A stretch of DNA of 63,901 nucleotides from Cytophagales bacterium (lineage in GTDB: Bacteria > Bacteroidota > Bacteroidia > Cytophagales > Cyclobacteriaceae), in contig JAKSDO010000271.1 of NCBI GenBank assembly GCA_022360055.1, forward strand, positions 1 to 63,901, given 5' to 3'. Every line of letters starts with the position of its first letter. The first letter of the stretch is position 1. Made by a program: the position numbers and the translations under genes. Shown piece by piece: positions 16,799 to 26,409 of the stretch. Below the pieces are notes generated by a model, which was given only the letters and a program-made list of their open reading frames with translations, searched no databases and was not told the origin of the DNA.

Positions 16799-18562
16799 AT
16801 GCAATCAATAAGAAATATTGCCATAATTGCTCATGTGGATCACGGAAAGACAACACTTGTAGATAAGATCATCCACGAATGCCGGATCCTCGATCCGCGC
16901 AAAGAAACCGGTGAGTTGATTCTGGATAACAACGACCTTGAAAGAGAACGGGGAATAACCATACTTTCCAAAAATGTATCCGTAACGTACAAAGAGATCA
17001 AGATTAATATCATTGATACCCCGGGTCATGCGGATTTTGGCGGAGAAGTAGAACGCGTTTTGAAAATGGCCGATGGAGTTCTACTGTTGGTCGATGCTTT
17101 TGAGGGACCGATGCCTCAAACCCGGTTTGTCCTGGGCAAAGCCATAGAACTGGGATTAAAGCCGGTGGTCGTGATCAATAAAATCGATAAGGCAAACTGC
17201 AGACCGGACGAGGTGCATGAAGCGGTATTCGATCTTATGTACAACCTCAACGCCACCGAAGATCAACTGGATTTCGAGGAATTGTACGGATCATCGAAAT
17301 ATGGCTGGATGAGCAGGGACTGGACGGTGCCGACGGATAACATTCGACCTTTGCTCGATACCATATTGGAGGTTATTCCCGAAGCACCTTACCGGGAAGG
17401 AGACCCGCAAATGCAGATTACCTCGCTCGACTATTCCAACTTTTTGGGTCGGATTGCTATTGGAAGAGTCTATCGAGGTGATTTGGCCGAAGGAAAAGAA
17501 TATGCGCTCTGCAAGAGGGACGGTGAAGCCAAAAAAGTACGAATCAAGGAGTTGTATGTCTTTGTCGGATTGGGCCGGGAAAAAGTAAAAAAAGTGCGAA
17601 GCGGTGATTTGTGTGCGATCGTGGGAATGGATGACTTCGAAATTGGCGATACCATCGCTGACATCAATAATCCGGAAGCATTGCCCAGGATCAAGGTGGA
17701 TGAGCCAACGATGAGTATGCTGTTTACAATAAATAATTCGCCATTCTTTGGTAAAGAAGGCAAGTTCGTCACCTCCCGTCATCTCAGAGACCGGTTGATG
17801 AAGGAAACCGAAAAAAACCTGGCGCTCAGAGTTGAGGAAACCGATACGGAAGATAAGTTTATGGTCTACGGACGAGGAGTATTGCATCTTTCCGTACTGA
17901 TTGAAACAATGCGCCGGGAAGGCTATGAATTGCAGGTCGGCCGTCCTCATGTGATTATCAAGGAAATCGAAGGTGTGAAATGCGAACCGGTGGAACACCT
18001 GGTTATAGATGTCCCCGAAGTATATGAAGGAAAGGTTATCGAATTGGTTACGCAACGAAAAGGTCAGATTAGGGTGATGGAACCGAAAGGAGATCTCAAA
18101 CATTTGGAATTCGATATTCCATCCCGCGGATTGATCGGTTTGAGAAATATCATGTTGACCGCTACGGCCGGCGAAGCAGTGATGACGCACAGGTTCAAAA
18201 GCTTTGAACCCTACACCGGAGACATCGCGTCCAAAAGCAAAGGATCCCTGGTTTCCATGGAAAACGGGATGGCGCTGACGTATGCGATCGATCGGCTGCA
18301 GGACAGGGGGAGGTTTTTCATCGAAGCGGGCGAACAAGTTTATAAAGGCCAGGTAATCGGGGAGAACACCCGGGACAGCGATCTTGAGATCAATGTGATC
18401 AAAGGAAAGAAATTAACAAATATGCGTGCTGCAGGCTCCGATGATAACGCCAAAATTGCGCCTAAAATCGTATTTTCTCTGGAAGAATCTATGGAATACA
18501 TCAAGGAGGACGAATATCTTGAGATTACTCCTAAAAACCTGAGGATGAGGAAAATAAGCTGA
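16799..18562 (+). CDS. typA: Translational GTPase TypA/BipA
   Basis: Ribosome-associated GTPase of 587 residues, close to the usual 600, involved in ribosome assembly and growth under cold and other stress. Domain G begins NIAIIAHVDHGKTTLVDKII with the P-loop, then ERERGITI, DTPGHADFGGEVERVL and NKIDKANCRPDEV. An EF-Tu-like domain II, an EF-G-like domain V and the BipA-specific C-terminal domain follow (SRGLIGLRNIMLTATAGEA; NMRAAGSDDN). The ATG at 16799 is preceded by GAGGAAAG. It is followed 238 bases later by a cold-shock gene, compatible with a shared cold-adaptation theme but not an operon. Confidence 0.96.
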   Translation: MQSIRNIAIIAHVDHGKTTLVDKIIHECRILDPRKETGELILDNNDLERERGITILSKNVSVTYKEIKINIIDTPGHADFGGEVERVLKMADGVLLLVDAFEGPMPQTRFVLGKAIELGLKPVVVINKIDKANCRPDEVHEAVFDLMYNLNATEDQLDFEELYGSSKYGWMSRDWTVPTDNIRPLLDTILEVIPEAPYREGDPQMQITSLDYSNFLGRIAIGRVYRGDLAEGKEYALCKRDGEAKKVRIKELYVFVGLGREKVKKVRSGDLCAIVGMDDFEIGDTIADINNPEALPRIKVDEPTMSMLFTINNSPFFGKEGKFVTSRHLRDRLMKETEKNLALRVEETDTEDKFMVYGRGVLHLSVLIETMRREGYELQVGRPHVIIKEIEGVKCEPVEHLVIDVPEVYEGKVIELVTQRKGQIRVMEPKGDLKHLEFDIPSRGLIGLRNIMLTATAGEAVMTHRFKSFEPYTGDIASKSKGSLVSMENGMALTYAIDRLQDRGRFFIEAGEQVYKGQVIGENTRDSDLEINVIKGKKLTNMRAAGSDDNAKIAPKIVFSLEESMEYIKEDEYLEITPKNLRMRKIS

Positions 18563-18767
18563 AATTAGATGCCCTGAAATATCCACAGGTTTCTGCTCCG
18601 GGCATTTGGTGAGCGGAATAAAATCATAAAAATCAATTACTTTTCGCCCGAGTTTTTGAGAAGAATAACTGATTTTTTTGACGGGTGGGCAAAGCAGGTA
18701 TATTCAGGTCCCGAATTTAATTCTAAGCATTTTTTATTCCTTTTCATTATTATCTTGGATTTTCTTC

Positions 18768-18775
18768 TACCTTTG
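18768..18775 (+). promoter_or_regulatory. -7 promoter element of the cold-shock gene
   Basis: TACCTTTG exactly fits TAnnTTTG, 25 bases before the csp ATG, predicting a leader of only about 20 bases. The -33 region is weak. Confidence 0.5.
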
Positions 18776-18800
18776 TTGCTATTAATAATTAAAATTTATA

Positions 18801-18992
18801 ATGAATCAAGGAAAAGTAAAATTCTTTAATGAGTCCAAGGGTTATGGATTCATCAAAGATAAAGAAACAGAAAAAGAGTATTTTGTACACGTCTCAGGGC
18901 TCATTGATGAGATAAAAGATGATGATGATGTGACTTTTGAGCTTTCAGAAGGACGTAAAGGATTGAATGCAGTAAACGTAAAATTAGCATAG
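18801..18992 (+). CDS. Cold-shock domain protein
   Basis: A 63-residue single cold-shock domain protein that binds single-stranded RNA and DNA as a chaperone. RNP1 is seen as KGYGFIKD and RNP2 as YFVHVSGL; the start GKVKFFNESKG is canonical. A strong intrinsic terminator follows at 19022-19048, and a -7 element lies just upstream, so this is a self-contained transcription unit. It is slightly shorter than Escherichia coli CspA (70 residues), as is common in Bacteroidota. Confidence 0.95.
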   Translation: MNQGKVKFFNESKGYGFIKDKETEKEYFVHVSGLIDEIKDDDDVTFELSEGRKGLNAVNVKLA

Positions 18993-19021
18993 CTTTTCAA
19001 TTTAATTGTAATCAATTTTGG

Positions 19022-19048
19022 GCTCCACAAATTGTGGAGCTTTTTTTT
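19022..19048 (+). terminator. Intrinsic terminator of the cold-shock gene
   Basis: A perfect 8-bp stem (GCTCCACA / TGTGGAGC, loop AAT) is followed by eight T residues, 29 bases after the csp stop codon. Confidence 0.9.
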
Positions 19049-19249
19049 GACCGGGAAATCCCAATTGCTTTGGCAATATCGGGGATAAATATGAGGCCGG
19101 GTTGATAAAAAAACAGAATCCCACCCGTAAAATATCGCGCCGGCAACCCCACCCGGCATGCTCAACGACCTTGTGATGCCATCCGGAATATATTTTTACT
19201 GCGCGTATTTATTTATTCGGTAACTTTGAGCCTGCAAAATGAACGATTC

Positions 19250-20080
19250 ATGAAGATAGGACAGATAAACCGCCTGACGGTTTCCGGGGAAACACCCCAT
19301 GGCATCTATTTGACCGACCGCGAAGGCGAAAGAGTTTTATTGCCGGGCAAATATTTGAACGGGACGGAAAAAGAGGGCGATGAGATTGAGGTTTTTGTTT
19401 ATAATGACTCGGAAGATCGAAAAGTGGCCACCACGGAAAAACCAAAGATTCGACTGGACGAATTTGCCGTATTGAAGGCCGTTGACGTCACGAAATACGG
19501 CGTATTTTTGGACTGGGGATTGGAAAAGGATTTGTTGGTGCCCTTTAAAGAGCAGTACAAAAAAATGGTTTCCGGGGAATACTATGTGGTAAGGATGTAT
19601 CTGGACGAGGATACCGAACGATTGGTCGCCACCGCAAAAGTTCGGCAATTCCTGTCGAATGAAGACCTTTCCATACGTGAAAAAGAACAGGTCGATCTAA
19701 TCGTATTCAATCAAAGTGAACTTGGATTTGACGTGATCATCAATGAAAAACACCATGGACTTATATATAAGAATGAAGTGTTCACTTCAATAAAAGCCGG
19801 AGATCGATTAACCGGCTATATAAAGCGTATTCGGGAAGATAAAAAGATTGATGTGTCCTTGCGGCAGGAGGCTTTTCCGGAAGTGCTGAATAGCAGCAAG
19901 ATCATCCTCGAGGCTCTTGAAAGAAATGGCGGCGCATTGCCTCTTTCGGATCGATCTGTTCCGGAAGAGATTTATAACCATCTGGGTATGAGCAAAAAAA
20001 ATTTCAAGAAAGCCATAGGATACTTATACAGGCAACGGAAAATAGTAATCGAATCCGACGGGATCCGACTGGTTTCATAA
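19250..20080 (+). CDS. CvfB-like S1 RNA-binding protein
   Basis: A soluble protein of 276 residues resembling CvfB/YitL. It contains successive S1-like OB domains: IGQINRLTVSGETPHGIYL, VDVTKYGVFLDWGLEKDLLVPF, and VIINEKHHGLIYKNEVF followed by GDRLTGYIKRIREDKKIDVSL. The end is a winged-helix domain (LGMSKKNFKKAIGYLYRQRK). CvfB in Staphylococcus binds RNA and affects virulence gene expression; its role in Bacteroidota is not established. The ATG at 19250 starts the conserved part; a TTG eight codons upstream is unlikely. It is convergent with the TPR gene, with only four bases between the stops. Confidence 0.9.
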   Translation: MKIGQINRLTVSGETPHGIYLTDREGERVLLPGKYLNGTEKEGDEIEVFVYNDSEDRKVATTEKPKIRLDEFAVLKAVDVTKYGVFLDWGLEKDLLVPFKEQYKKMVSGEYYVVRMYLDEDTERLVATAKVRQFLSNEDLSIREKEQVDLIVFNQSELGFDVIINEKHHGLIYKNEVFTSIKAGDRLTGYIKRIREDKKIDVSLRQEAFPEVLNSSKIILEALERNGGALPLSDRSVPEEIYNHLGMSKKNFKKAIGYLYRQRKIVIESDGIRLVS

Positions 20081-20084
20081 ATCC

Positions 20085-21293
20085 TTATTCCAGGTGATTA
20101 CAGTATTTTGAGTAAAACTTCTTTGCGAGTTCTTCGTCAACCTCCATGACGGTTTTCATGTCGGCACAGGCTTTTTCCAACTGGTCGTTGTTAAAATAAG
20201 CAAGCGCCCTGTTGTACAAAACGGATGTGTTTTTAGAATTGTAATGATGTGCCAGGGTATAAAATGAAATTGCGTCCGTATAGCGGGCCTGTTTGTATTT
20301 CAGATTTCCCAGGTTAAAATATGCCCCGGAATGTCCCGGATCGACGGAGATTATTTCGTAAAAAGTCGTTTCGGCCTCATCAGATTTTCCGAGTTTTTCC
20401 TGGCATAATGCCAGATTAAACTTGAAATCAATGCTTTCGGGATCCATATTGGTAGCTTTCGCATAATCCAGCAACGCCAGATCGTATTTTTGTGTTTCAA
20501 AATAATACCATCCCCTGGATGCGTAGCCATCGGCAACCGTTGGATTTTCGGTGACAAAAGCGTTTAACGATTCCAGGACATCCAAATTATGATTCTGATC
20601 TAACTTGAGCTTTAAGGCATTATAACCGGCGATTTCATGATCGGGATTTACGGAAAGCGCCCGTTCATAATCCTTTAATGCGCGCTTGAGATCTTCTGTT
20701 TTTTCATAGGCCAGACCGCGATTTACGTAGAGATCGGCCTTCTTGTCATCCATGTCGATTCCCTCGCCGAAAGACGCTATTGCCTGGTGGTAGTTCCCCA
20801 GTTTATAGTAACACAGCCCGATAAAATTCAAAATATCCGGTTTCATGGTTTGAATTGTAGAAACCCCGGCAGCCGTATTTGTGCCGGAATCGATGTTGAA
20901 AAATGCAGTTTGGGTTTCTTCCGGGGGCAACGCAAGCACCTGCGTGAAATCTTCAATAGCCTGGAGAAACTGTCCCAACTGGTACCTGGTGGTTCCGCGC
21001 GCATACAGGACTTCCGTATTTTGAGGTTTTAAAACGATCAGGCCATTGTAATCTACCAGCGCCTTGTCAAATACTTTGAGGTTGTAATAGGTCTTTGCCC
21101 GTAGGAAAAGCGCTTCTTCATGCACGGGATTGGCAGATAAAACGGCACTTAAATAAAGGATTGCTTCTTTTTCCTTACTGTCCGCTATATATGAACGGGC
21201 GATTTTCAGATTTTCATTTATCGAGTTTCCCGGCGGCACTTGCCCGAGACAAACCGCGGAAATAAGTAATGTGAGAAGAATGCACCATTTCAT
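20085..21293 (-). CDS. Exported TPR-repeat protein
   Basis: An exported 402-residue protein with a signal peptide (ILLTLLISAVCLGQV) and about ten tetratricopeptide repeats filling the rest. Clear repeats include ALFLRAKTYYNLKVFDKALV, YVNRGLAYEKTEDLKRALKD, FKFNLALCQEKLGKSDEAET and AYFNLGNLKYKQARYTDAIS. TPR proteins of this type act as periplasmic or outer-membrane scaffolds. No catalytic domain is visible. It stands alone; the 410 bases upstream hold a dispersed repeat. Confidence 0.88.
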   Translation of the reverse strand: MKWCILLTLLISAVCLGQVPPGNSINENLKIARSYIADSKEKEAILYLSAVLSANPVHEEALFLRAKTYYNLKVFDKALVDYNGLIVLKPQNTEVLYARGTTRYQLGQFLQAIEDFTQVLALPPEETQTAFFNIDSGTNTAAGVSTIQTMKPDILNFIGLCYYKLGNYHQAIASFGEGIDMDDKKADLYVNRGLAYEKTEDLKRALKDYERALSVNPDHEIAGYNALKLKLDQNHNLDVLESLNAFVTENPTVADGYASRGWYYFETQKYDLALLDYAKATNMDPESIDFKFNLALCQEKLGKSDEAETTFYEIISVDPGHSGAYFNLGNLKYKQARYTDAISFYTLAHHYNSKNTSVLYNRALAYFNNDQLEKACADMKTVMEVDEELAKKFYSKYCNHLE

Positions 21294-21703
21294 TCGTTTA
21301 TAATTGTTTATTTTTTAAGGTAACTCATGGAACTCGCTTATAATCATCCTTCTGTGTGAAAAATAATTTACATGCTCGTTTCATCCGTTTATATTTTTTA
21401 AGGTTGCCGACACCCGGAGAAATATAATCATGCTCGTGCGTGTCCTGAATTTGCTCCGGTCGCACCGGTTTCATTTATAAACACAATCTTAATTACTAGA
21501 AATGACTTTGCTCAGTTTATTAAACGACAGATTAACGATATTTGCAATCTGATTATAGTAATTATTCATATTTTTTTAAAAAAATCAATTTCAAAGTAGG
21601 GTAAAAAAGTAGATTTTGGGTCTCTTATATATAGACGGTTGCGAATTTATTGTTGGAAAAATCTCTACATCTGCAAATTGACCAGAAAAATGATTGAAAT
21701 GTT
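21294..21703. other. Intergenic region with one dispersed repeat
   Basis: About 410 bases between two divergent genes. It holds repeat copy C (21379-21468) and an AT-rich remainder that must carry the promoters of the TPR gene and the first DUF3857 gene; no strong consensus was found. Confidence 0.5.
21379..21468. repeat. Dispersed repeat, copy C
   Basis: About 90 bases matching copies A and B at 14991-15167: TTTCATCCGTTTATATTTTT, GGTTGCCGACACCCGGAGAA, ATAATCATGCTCG, TGTCCTGAATTTGCTCCGG. The terminal hairpin is CCGGT-CGC-ACCGG, where a C-G pair of copies A and B has become T-A, so pairing is kept. Confidence 0.8.
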
Positions 21704-23632
21704 TTGGGAGTTCAGGTTTCACTTGGCATTATTTTTTTGTACACTTTTTTTTCGTTCGAATCTGCGTTTGCACAAAAATCATGGGATGAAATTTTAAAGG
21801 GATCCAATGGCCTTGTAGTAGAACAAAAGCAGTATGTAGATATAGCTATAAACGAAACAGGCGCATTGGAGATCGTTTCCCGAATTTACGAAGAGACCCG
21901 GCATTTTGGTGAGATTACAAACCTTTACAGGGAACAATCCATCGGGTATTCCAGTACGTTTACCGAAATTCAGGACCTTGAAGCATACTCGTTGATCCCT
22001 TCGGGAAAAAACAAATTCAAAAAAATTCCGGTAAAGGATTTTACCGTTTCGGATTCGCGGTCGTCCGGAATATTCTACGATGATCAAAAGAAAATAAGTT
22101 ATGTTTTCCCCGGCCTGATCGCAGATTCCAAAACAGTTATTTCTTATACGAAAAAGTACCTTGAGCCCAGGCTTTGGGGATATTTTATGTTTTCATCGTT
22201 CTTTCCCGTGGAGCGGAGCGAATTTGTGGTAAGGGCCCCTTCCGGCGTCAAGCTGAACTTTCACAAGCATGGGATCGAGGATCATCAATTGAAATTTTCG
22301 AAAGAGGAAAAGGGCAAATATACCGTCTATTCCTGGAAGGCCGATCATGTCGAAAATATAAAGTTAAGCAAAGGTATGGACGGAGTTTTGCACACCGCCC
22401 CTCACCTGATCATTCATGTAAAATCTTATGAGTTTGAGGGGAAAACCTATAACGTCCTGGGCGATGTAAAAGATCTTCATGCCTGGTATCGAAAATTTCT
22501 GGATGATATTGAGGATGAACAAAGCGATGAGATCAACAAAATGGTGGGCAGCATCGTCGAAGGGAAGTCGACGGAGATGGAAAAGGTAGCAGCCATATAC
22601 GATTGGGTACAGCAGAATATTAAGTACATCGCGATCGAAGACGGTTTGGGCGGTTTCCGGCCGAGAACTCCCAATACGGTTTTTAACCGCAGGTATGGCG
22701 ACTGCAAGGATATGAGCACGTTGATTCATAAAATGCTGAAGCTGGCCAATATTCCCTCGAATTTAGCGTGGATAGGTACGAAATCCATTCCTTATTCGCA
22801 CAATGAAGTTCCCACGCCAATGGCCGACAATCATATGATTTGCACCTACATTAATGATAATCAATACTATTTCCTTGACGCGACGGACCAGTACAATACA
22901 CTGGGGATCCCATCATCCCATATCCAGGGAAGAGAAGCGCTGGTAAATAAGGGAGCAAACGATTTTGAACTTGTGAACGTGCCCATCGTGCCGTCAGAGA
23001 AAAACTACAGCCTCGATTCGGTATTTTGCGAGATCGATAATGGAGTGATCCTCGGGACCGGGAAAATAAAATTTGCCGGTTACAATAAGATCCCGGTCAC
23101 CAATAGCCTTGAGAACCTGGACGGAGAAGACAAAAGAACCTATTTGAATATGATTCTAAAAAAAGGGAATAACAAGTTTTCGCTCAACTCCGTAACTACG
23201 CATCATGTGGGAGAAAAAAATAAGGATCTCTGGATTGACTACAACTTTTTACTCGAGGATTATGTGTTGCTGTCAGACAATGAAATATTTATTAATCCGC
23301 ATTTGAGTAAAGACCCGGAACACGATATTATTGACATAAATACGACAACGGAAGATATACACTATTCCTATAAAAACATGACCTCAAATCTGTTCAATAT
23401 CGATATACCGGACGGTTATGAAATGTCTTACCTGCCGAAAAATATTCAATACAACAACGGTGATTTTGGGTTTGATATTCGATATGAGGCGAGCGATGGC
23501 AATATCCTCATACATCAAAAGATCGAAATAAATACACTTCAACTGAGAACGGAACAATTTGACGAATGGAATAAAATGATGAAAATGCTTTTTTCAGCAT
23601 ATAAGGAATCGATTGTTTTGAGTAAAATATAA
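21704..23632 (+). CDS. DUF3857/transglutaminase-like exported protein
   Basis: Exported protein of about 642 residues: signal peptide ending near ESAFAQ, an N-terminal DUF3857 beta domain (about 40-250), and a transglutaminase-like core (about 270-400) with IYDWVQQNIKYIAIEDGLGG, TVFNRRYGDCKDMSTL carrying the catalytic cysteine, then PTPMADNHMICTYI and YYFLDATDQ giving the histidine and aspartate. A C-terminal beta-rich domain follows. The triad looks complete. Such proteins are abundant in Bacteroidota; substrates are unknown. No ATG lies in frame before the signal peptide; TTG 21704 is the best start, and an out-of-frame ATG at 21690 leads nowhere. A second DUF3857 gene follows after seven bases. 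Confidence 0.85.
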   Translation: MGVQVSLGIIFLYTFFSFESAFAQKSWDEILKGSNGLVVEQKQYVDIAINETGALEIVSRIYEETRHFGEITNLYREQSIGYSSTFTEIQDLEAYSLIPSGKNKFKKIPVKDFTVSDSRSSGIFYDDQKKISYVFPGLIADSKTVISYTKKYLEPRLWGYFMFSSFFPVERSEFVVRAPSGVKLNFHKHGIEDHQLKFSKEEKGKYTVYSWKADHVENIKLSKGMDGVLHTAPHLIIHVKSYEFEGKTYNVLGDVKDLHAWYRKFLDDIEDEQSDEINKMVGSIVEGKSTEMEKVAAIYDWVQQNIKYIAIEDGLGGFRPRTPNTVFNRRYGDCKDMSTLIHKMLKLANIPSNLAWIGTKSIPYSHNEVPTPMADNHMICTYINDNQYYFLDATDQYNTLGIPSSHIQGREALVNKGANDFELVNVPIVPSEKNYSLDSVFCEIDNGVILGTGKIKFAGYNKIPVTNSLENLDGEDKRTYLNMILKKGNNKFSLNSVTTHHVGEKNKDLWIDYNFLLEDYVLLSDNEIFINPHLSKDPEHDIIDINTTTEDIHYSYKNMTSNLFNIDIPDGYEMSYLPKNIQYNNGDFGFDIRYEASDGNILIHQKIEINTLQLRTEQFDEWNKMMKMLFSAYKESIVLSKI

Positions 23633-23642
23633 ATACTTTTTG

Positions 23643-25616
23643 ATGAAACATTGTAGGGCACTAATTTTTATTTTTTTTCTGGTTACAAGTCAGTTTTGTT
23701 TTGCTGATAATCTGTTTTACCTCAATTATAATTGGGAGTCGGAACCCGAATTTGAAACCCAACTGGCCGAAGCATCCAGACAAAATGCGATTATACTCAA
23801 AGACCTGAAGGCAATAGAGTTCTTTTTTGATGAAGATTACGATGCGCTGCTCCAGCTTTATACGGTGCATTCAAAGATCCATGTCAACACCCATGAGGCG
23901 GTAGAAATGTATAATAAGCATTATATGCCCATGAGCAGGGTCCTGGATATTGTAGATCTGCGCGCACGAGTCATTACCAAAGAAGAGACAAAGGAGATCG
24001 AAAGAATTGATCTGAAGGATTATGAAGGCGAAGATGAATACTCGTCTTACAAGTACTTTGCCATCGAGGGGGTCGAGGTCGGAAGCCAGATAGAATACAT
24101 ATATACCTTTAAAATGTCCCCTCAACTGGAAGGAGGCAGGGAGTTTTTTCAATCCGACGAGCTCAAGCTGAATGCAGAATTTCATTTGCTTTGTGAGGAT
24201 AAAATGTTTTTTAACACAAAAAGCTATAATGGGTTTAAGGAACTTAAACTCGACACGACCATCAGCGGGAAAAATCATTATTATGCAAGACTTCCCAGAA
24301 TCGAGCCCTTGAAGCCTGAATTATATGCGCCTTATAATAACAGCCTTATGCGGGTAGAGTATAAGCTGGATTATATTATGCCTGCAGAAAAAGTTAAACT
24401 TTATACCTACGACCAAATATCAAATCAGTTGTATCAGTATTTCGGCGCCGAATTGTCAAAAAAAGATGTTAAGTCGCTGAAAAAACTATCCAGGAACCTT
24501 GGGCTGGGGCAGTTGTCCGGCCTCGAGAAGATAAGAAAAATAGAATCCTATATAAAGAGAAACATTACCATATCCGATCAGGACGATGTTGAGTCCGGAA
24601 ACCTGGAGCTGGTATTGGAGGAATTGGTCACCAATCAAAAAGGTGTAGTGAAATTGTATGCGTCTCTTCTGGATTTACACGGTATAAACTACCGGTACGG
24701 GCTTACCTCGGACCGAACAAGAGTAAATATGGATCCGAATTTTGAGTCGTATAGTTTTCTTGAAAATTATTTTTTCTATTTCCCTGATTATGACACATAT
24801 ATGGCTCCGACAGAGGTGCTTTACCGCGTTGGATACATTCCGTTTAACTGGAGTAATAATTACGGCCTGTTTATTAAACCGTTAAAAAACGGAGCATTGA
24901 AGACAGGGGTCGGCGAGGTGAAATTTATCGAACCGCTTTCCTATGATAAAAACCAGGATAAACTTGATATTAAGATTGATTTTGGAAAACAATTCGAGTC
25001 CCTCAACCTCGACATCAAAAGAACGCTGACCGGGTACAATGCGACGTTTATCCAGCCAATTTTTGAATTGATTCCGGAGGCGGAAACCAAGCTCGTTGTC
25101 AATGAACTCTTAAACCTTTCGGGGAGGGATGTAGACCTGCAGTATTACAATTTGATCAATTCGTCCCTGGACTCATTTTACTTAAAACCTTTCATTATTC
25201 ACGGAAAGGTGTCGACAAAGAGCTCCTATTTTGACAAGGCGGGAAACAGGTATCTGCTCAAAATCGGAGAAGTGATCGGCGAACAGATTGAGATGTACCA
25301 GGAAGAAGAGCGAAAACTGCCGGTAGAAAATGAATTCAACCGAAAGTATGAACGGAAAATTCAATTCGAGATCCCGGAGGGTTACCGGGTGCGAAATCTT
25401 GAAGATTTAAGAATGAACATTTTTTATCAGCAAAACGGAGAAAATTCGATGGGCTTTATTTCGGATTATACCGTAGAGGGAAACACGGTAATGGTATCCA
25501 TCCGGGAATACTATAAGGAACTGGATTACCCGATAGAATTATTCGATCAATTTAGGAATATCATTAACGCCGCCGCTGATTTCAATAAAAAAGTGCTCAT
25601 CTTTGAGAAGGTGTAA
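23643..25616 (+). CDS. Second DUF3857-type exported protein, degenerate transglutaminase core
   Basis: A 657-residue exported protein with a signal peptide ending near QFCFAD. The N-terminal part resembles DUF3857 (YFAIEGVEVGSQIEYIYTF). The middle corresponds to a transglutaminase-like core (KIESYIKRNITIS, ELVTNQKGVVKLYASLL, INYRYGLTSDRTRV), but where the first copy has the catalytic YGDCKDM this one has NQKGVVK, so the cysteine is absent and the domain is probably inactive. The C-terminal beta-rich region resembles that of its neighbour. It begins ten bases after the first gene ends, so the two are almost certainly cotranscribed and may work as an active/inactive pair. ATG 23643 is chosen over an overlapping TTG. 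Confidence 0.8.
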   Translation: MKHCRALIFIFFLVTSQFCFADNLFYLNYNWESEPEFETQLAEASRQNAIILKDLKAIEFFFDEDYDALLQLYTVHSKIHVNTHEAVEMYNKHYMPMSRVLDIVDLRARVITKEETKEIERIDLKDYEGEDEYSSYKYFAIEGVEVGSQIEYIYTFKMSPQLEGGREFFQSDELKLNAEFHLLCEDKMFFNTKSYNGFKELKLDTTISGKNHYYARLPRIEPLKPELYAPYNNSLMRVEYKLDYIMPAEKVKLYTYDQISNQLYQYFGAELSKKDVKSLKKLSRNLGLGQLSGLEKIRKIESYIKRNITISDQDDVESGNLELVLEELVTNQKGVVKLYASLLDLHGINYRYGLTSDRTRVNMDPNFESYSFLENYFFYFPDYDTYMAPTEVLYRVGYIPFNWSNNYGLFIKPLKNGALKTGVGEVKFIEPLSYDKNQDKLDIKIDFGKQFESLNLDIKRTLTGYNATFIQPIFELIPEAETKLVVNELLNLSGRDVDLQYYNLINSSLDSFYLKPFIIHGKVSTKSSYFDKAGNRYLLKIGEVIGEQIEMYQEEERKLPVENEFNRKYERKIQFEIPEGYRVRNLEDLRMNIFYQQNGENSMGFISDYTVEGNTVMVSIREYYKELDYPIELFDQFRNIINAAADFNKKVLIFEKV

Positions 25617-25704
25617 TGTCCAATGGCTGACCTTTCGGCTATTTTCATAACCATCGACTTAATTTCTCGGTTTAAGATACTGTGATTTATGCAAAACTCT
25701 AGTG

Positions 25705-26346
25705 ATGAAGTACGGTCGATTTATTTTAATAGCATTGTTCCTGACGTATGGCGCTCTTGACGCGTACAGTCAAAAAAAATCAAAGAAAGCGAAATCTATG
25801 ATAAATGATTCTGAATTGGAGCTGGCAACATTTGGCGCCGGCTGTTTTTGGTGTGTTGAGGCCATATTTCAACGGGTGGACGGCGTTGAAAAAGTCGTTT
25901 CGGGATATTCCGGAGGACATGTAAAAAATCCGACCTACAAGGAAGTTTGCGGTGGGGCTACAGGTCATGCCGAAGTGTGTCAGTTGAGTTACGACCCGTC
26001 GAAAGTATCTTATGAAGAGCTGCTGGAAGTATTCTGGCAAACTCATGATCCTACGACGCTGAACAGGCAGGGCAATGATGTCGGAACACAGTACCGATCG
26101 GCCGTCTTTTATCACAATGAAGCGCAGAAAAAGTTGGCGCTGGCCTATAAGGAGAAATTGAACAATGCAAAGATATTCGACGACCCGATCGTGACCGAAA
26201 TTACCCCGTTTGAAAAAATGTACGTGGCGGAAGACTATCATCAAAATTACTTCAACGAGAATGGCTCACAGCCGTATTGCAGCATTGTAATTCAGCCCAA
26301 AGTGGAAAAGTTTGAAAAAGTCTTTAAAGATAAGTTGAAAAATTAA
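25705..26346 (+). CDS. msrA: Exported peptide-methionine (S)-S-oxide reductase
   Basis: Repairs oxidised methionine by reducing the S-sulfoxide. The core is typical Msr[21 protein letters not shown] with catalytic Cys47, [17 protein letters not shown], and [20 protein letters not shown], with YRSAVFYH. Unlike the usual cytosolic enzyme, this has an N-terminal signal-like hydrophobic segment ([19 protein letters not shown]) followed by a lysine-rich linker, so it should act in the periplasm or be membrane-attached. Length 213. The ATG at 25705 is preferred over a GTG one codon earlier. It stands 88 bases after the DUF3857 pair and could be expressed with it. No msrB is in the window. Confidence 0.93.
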   Translation: MKYGRFILIALFLTYGALDAYSQKKSKKAKSMINDSELELATFGAGCFWCVEAIFQRVDGVEKVVSGYSGGHVKNPTYKEVCGGATGHAEVCQLSYDPSKVSYEELLEVFWQTHDPTTLNRQGNDVGTQYRSAVFYHNEAQKKLALAYKEKLNNAKIFDDPIVTEITPFEKMYVAEDYHQNYFNENGSQPYCSIVIQPKVEKFEKVFKDKLKN

Positions 26347-26409
26347 GCCCGGCCGGTATTTGTTTGCAGTTTTTTTGTAATCTTGAATTCCGATTAAACC
26401 GCATTCAAA

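Noticed and set aside
17291-18337. Long minus-strand open frame of 348 codons inside typA
   Set aside because: It lies wholly antisense to a strongly conserved GTPase; its product has biased composition and no domain, so it is a shadow of typA codon use.
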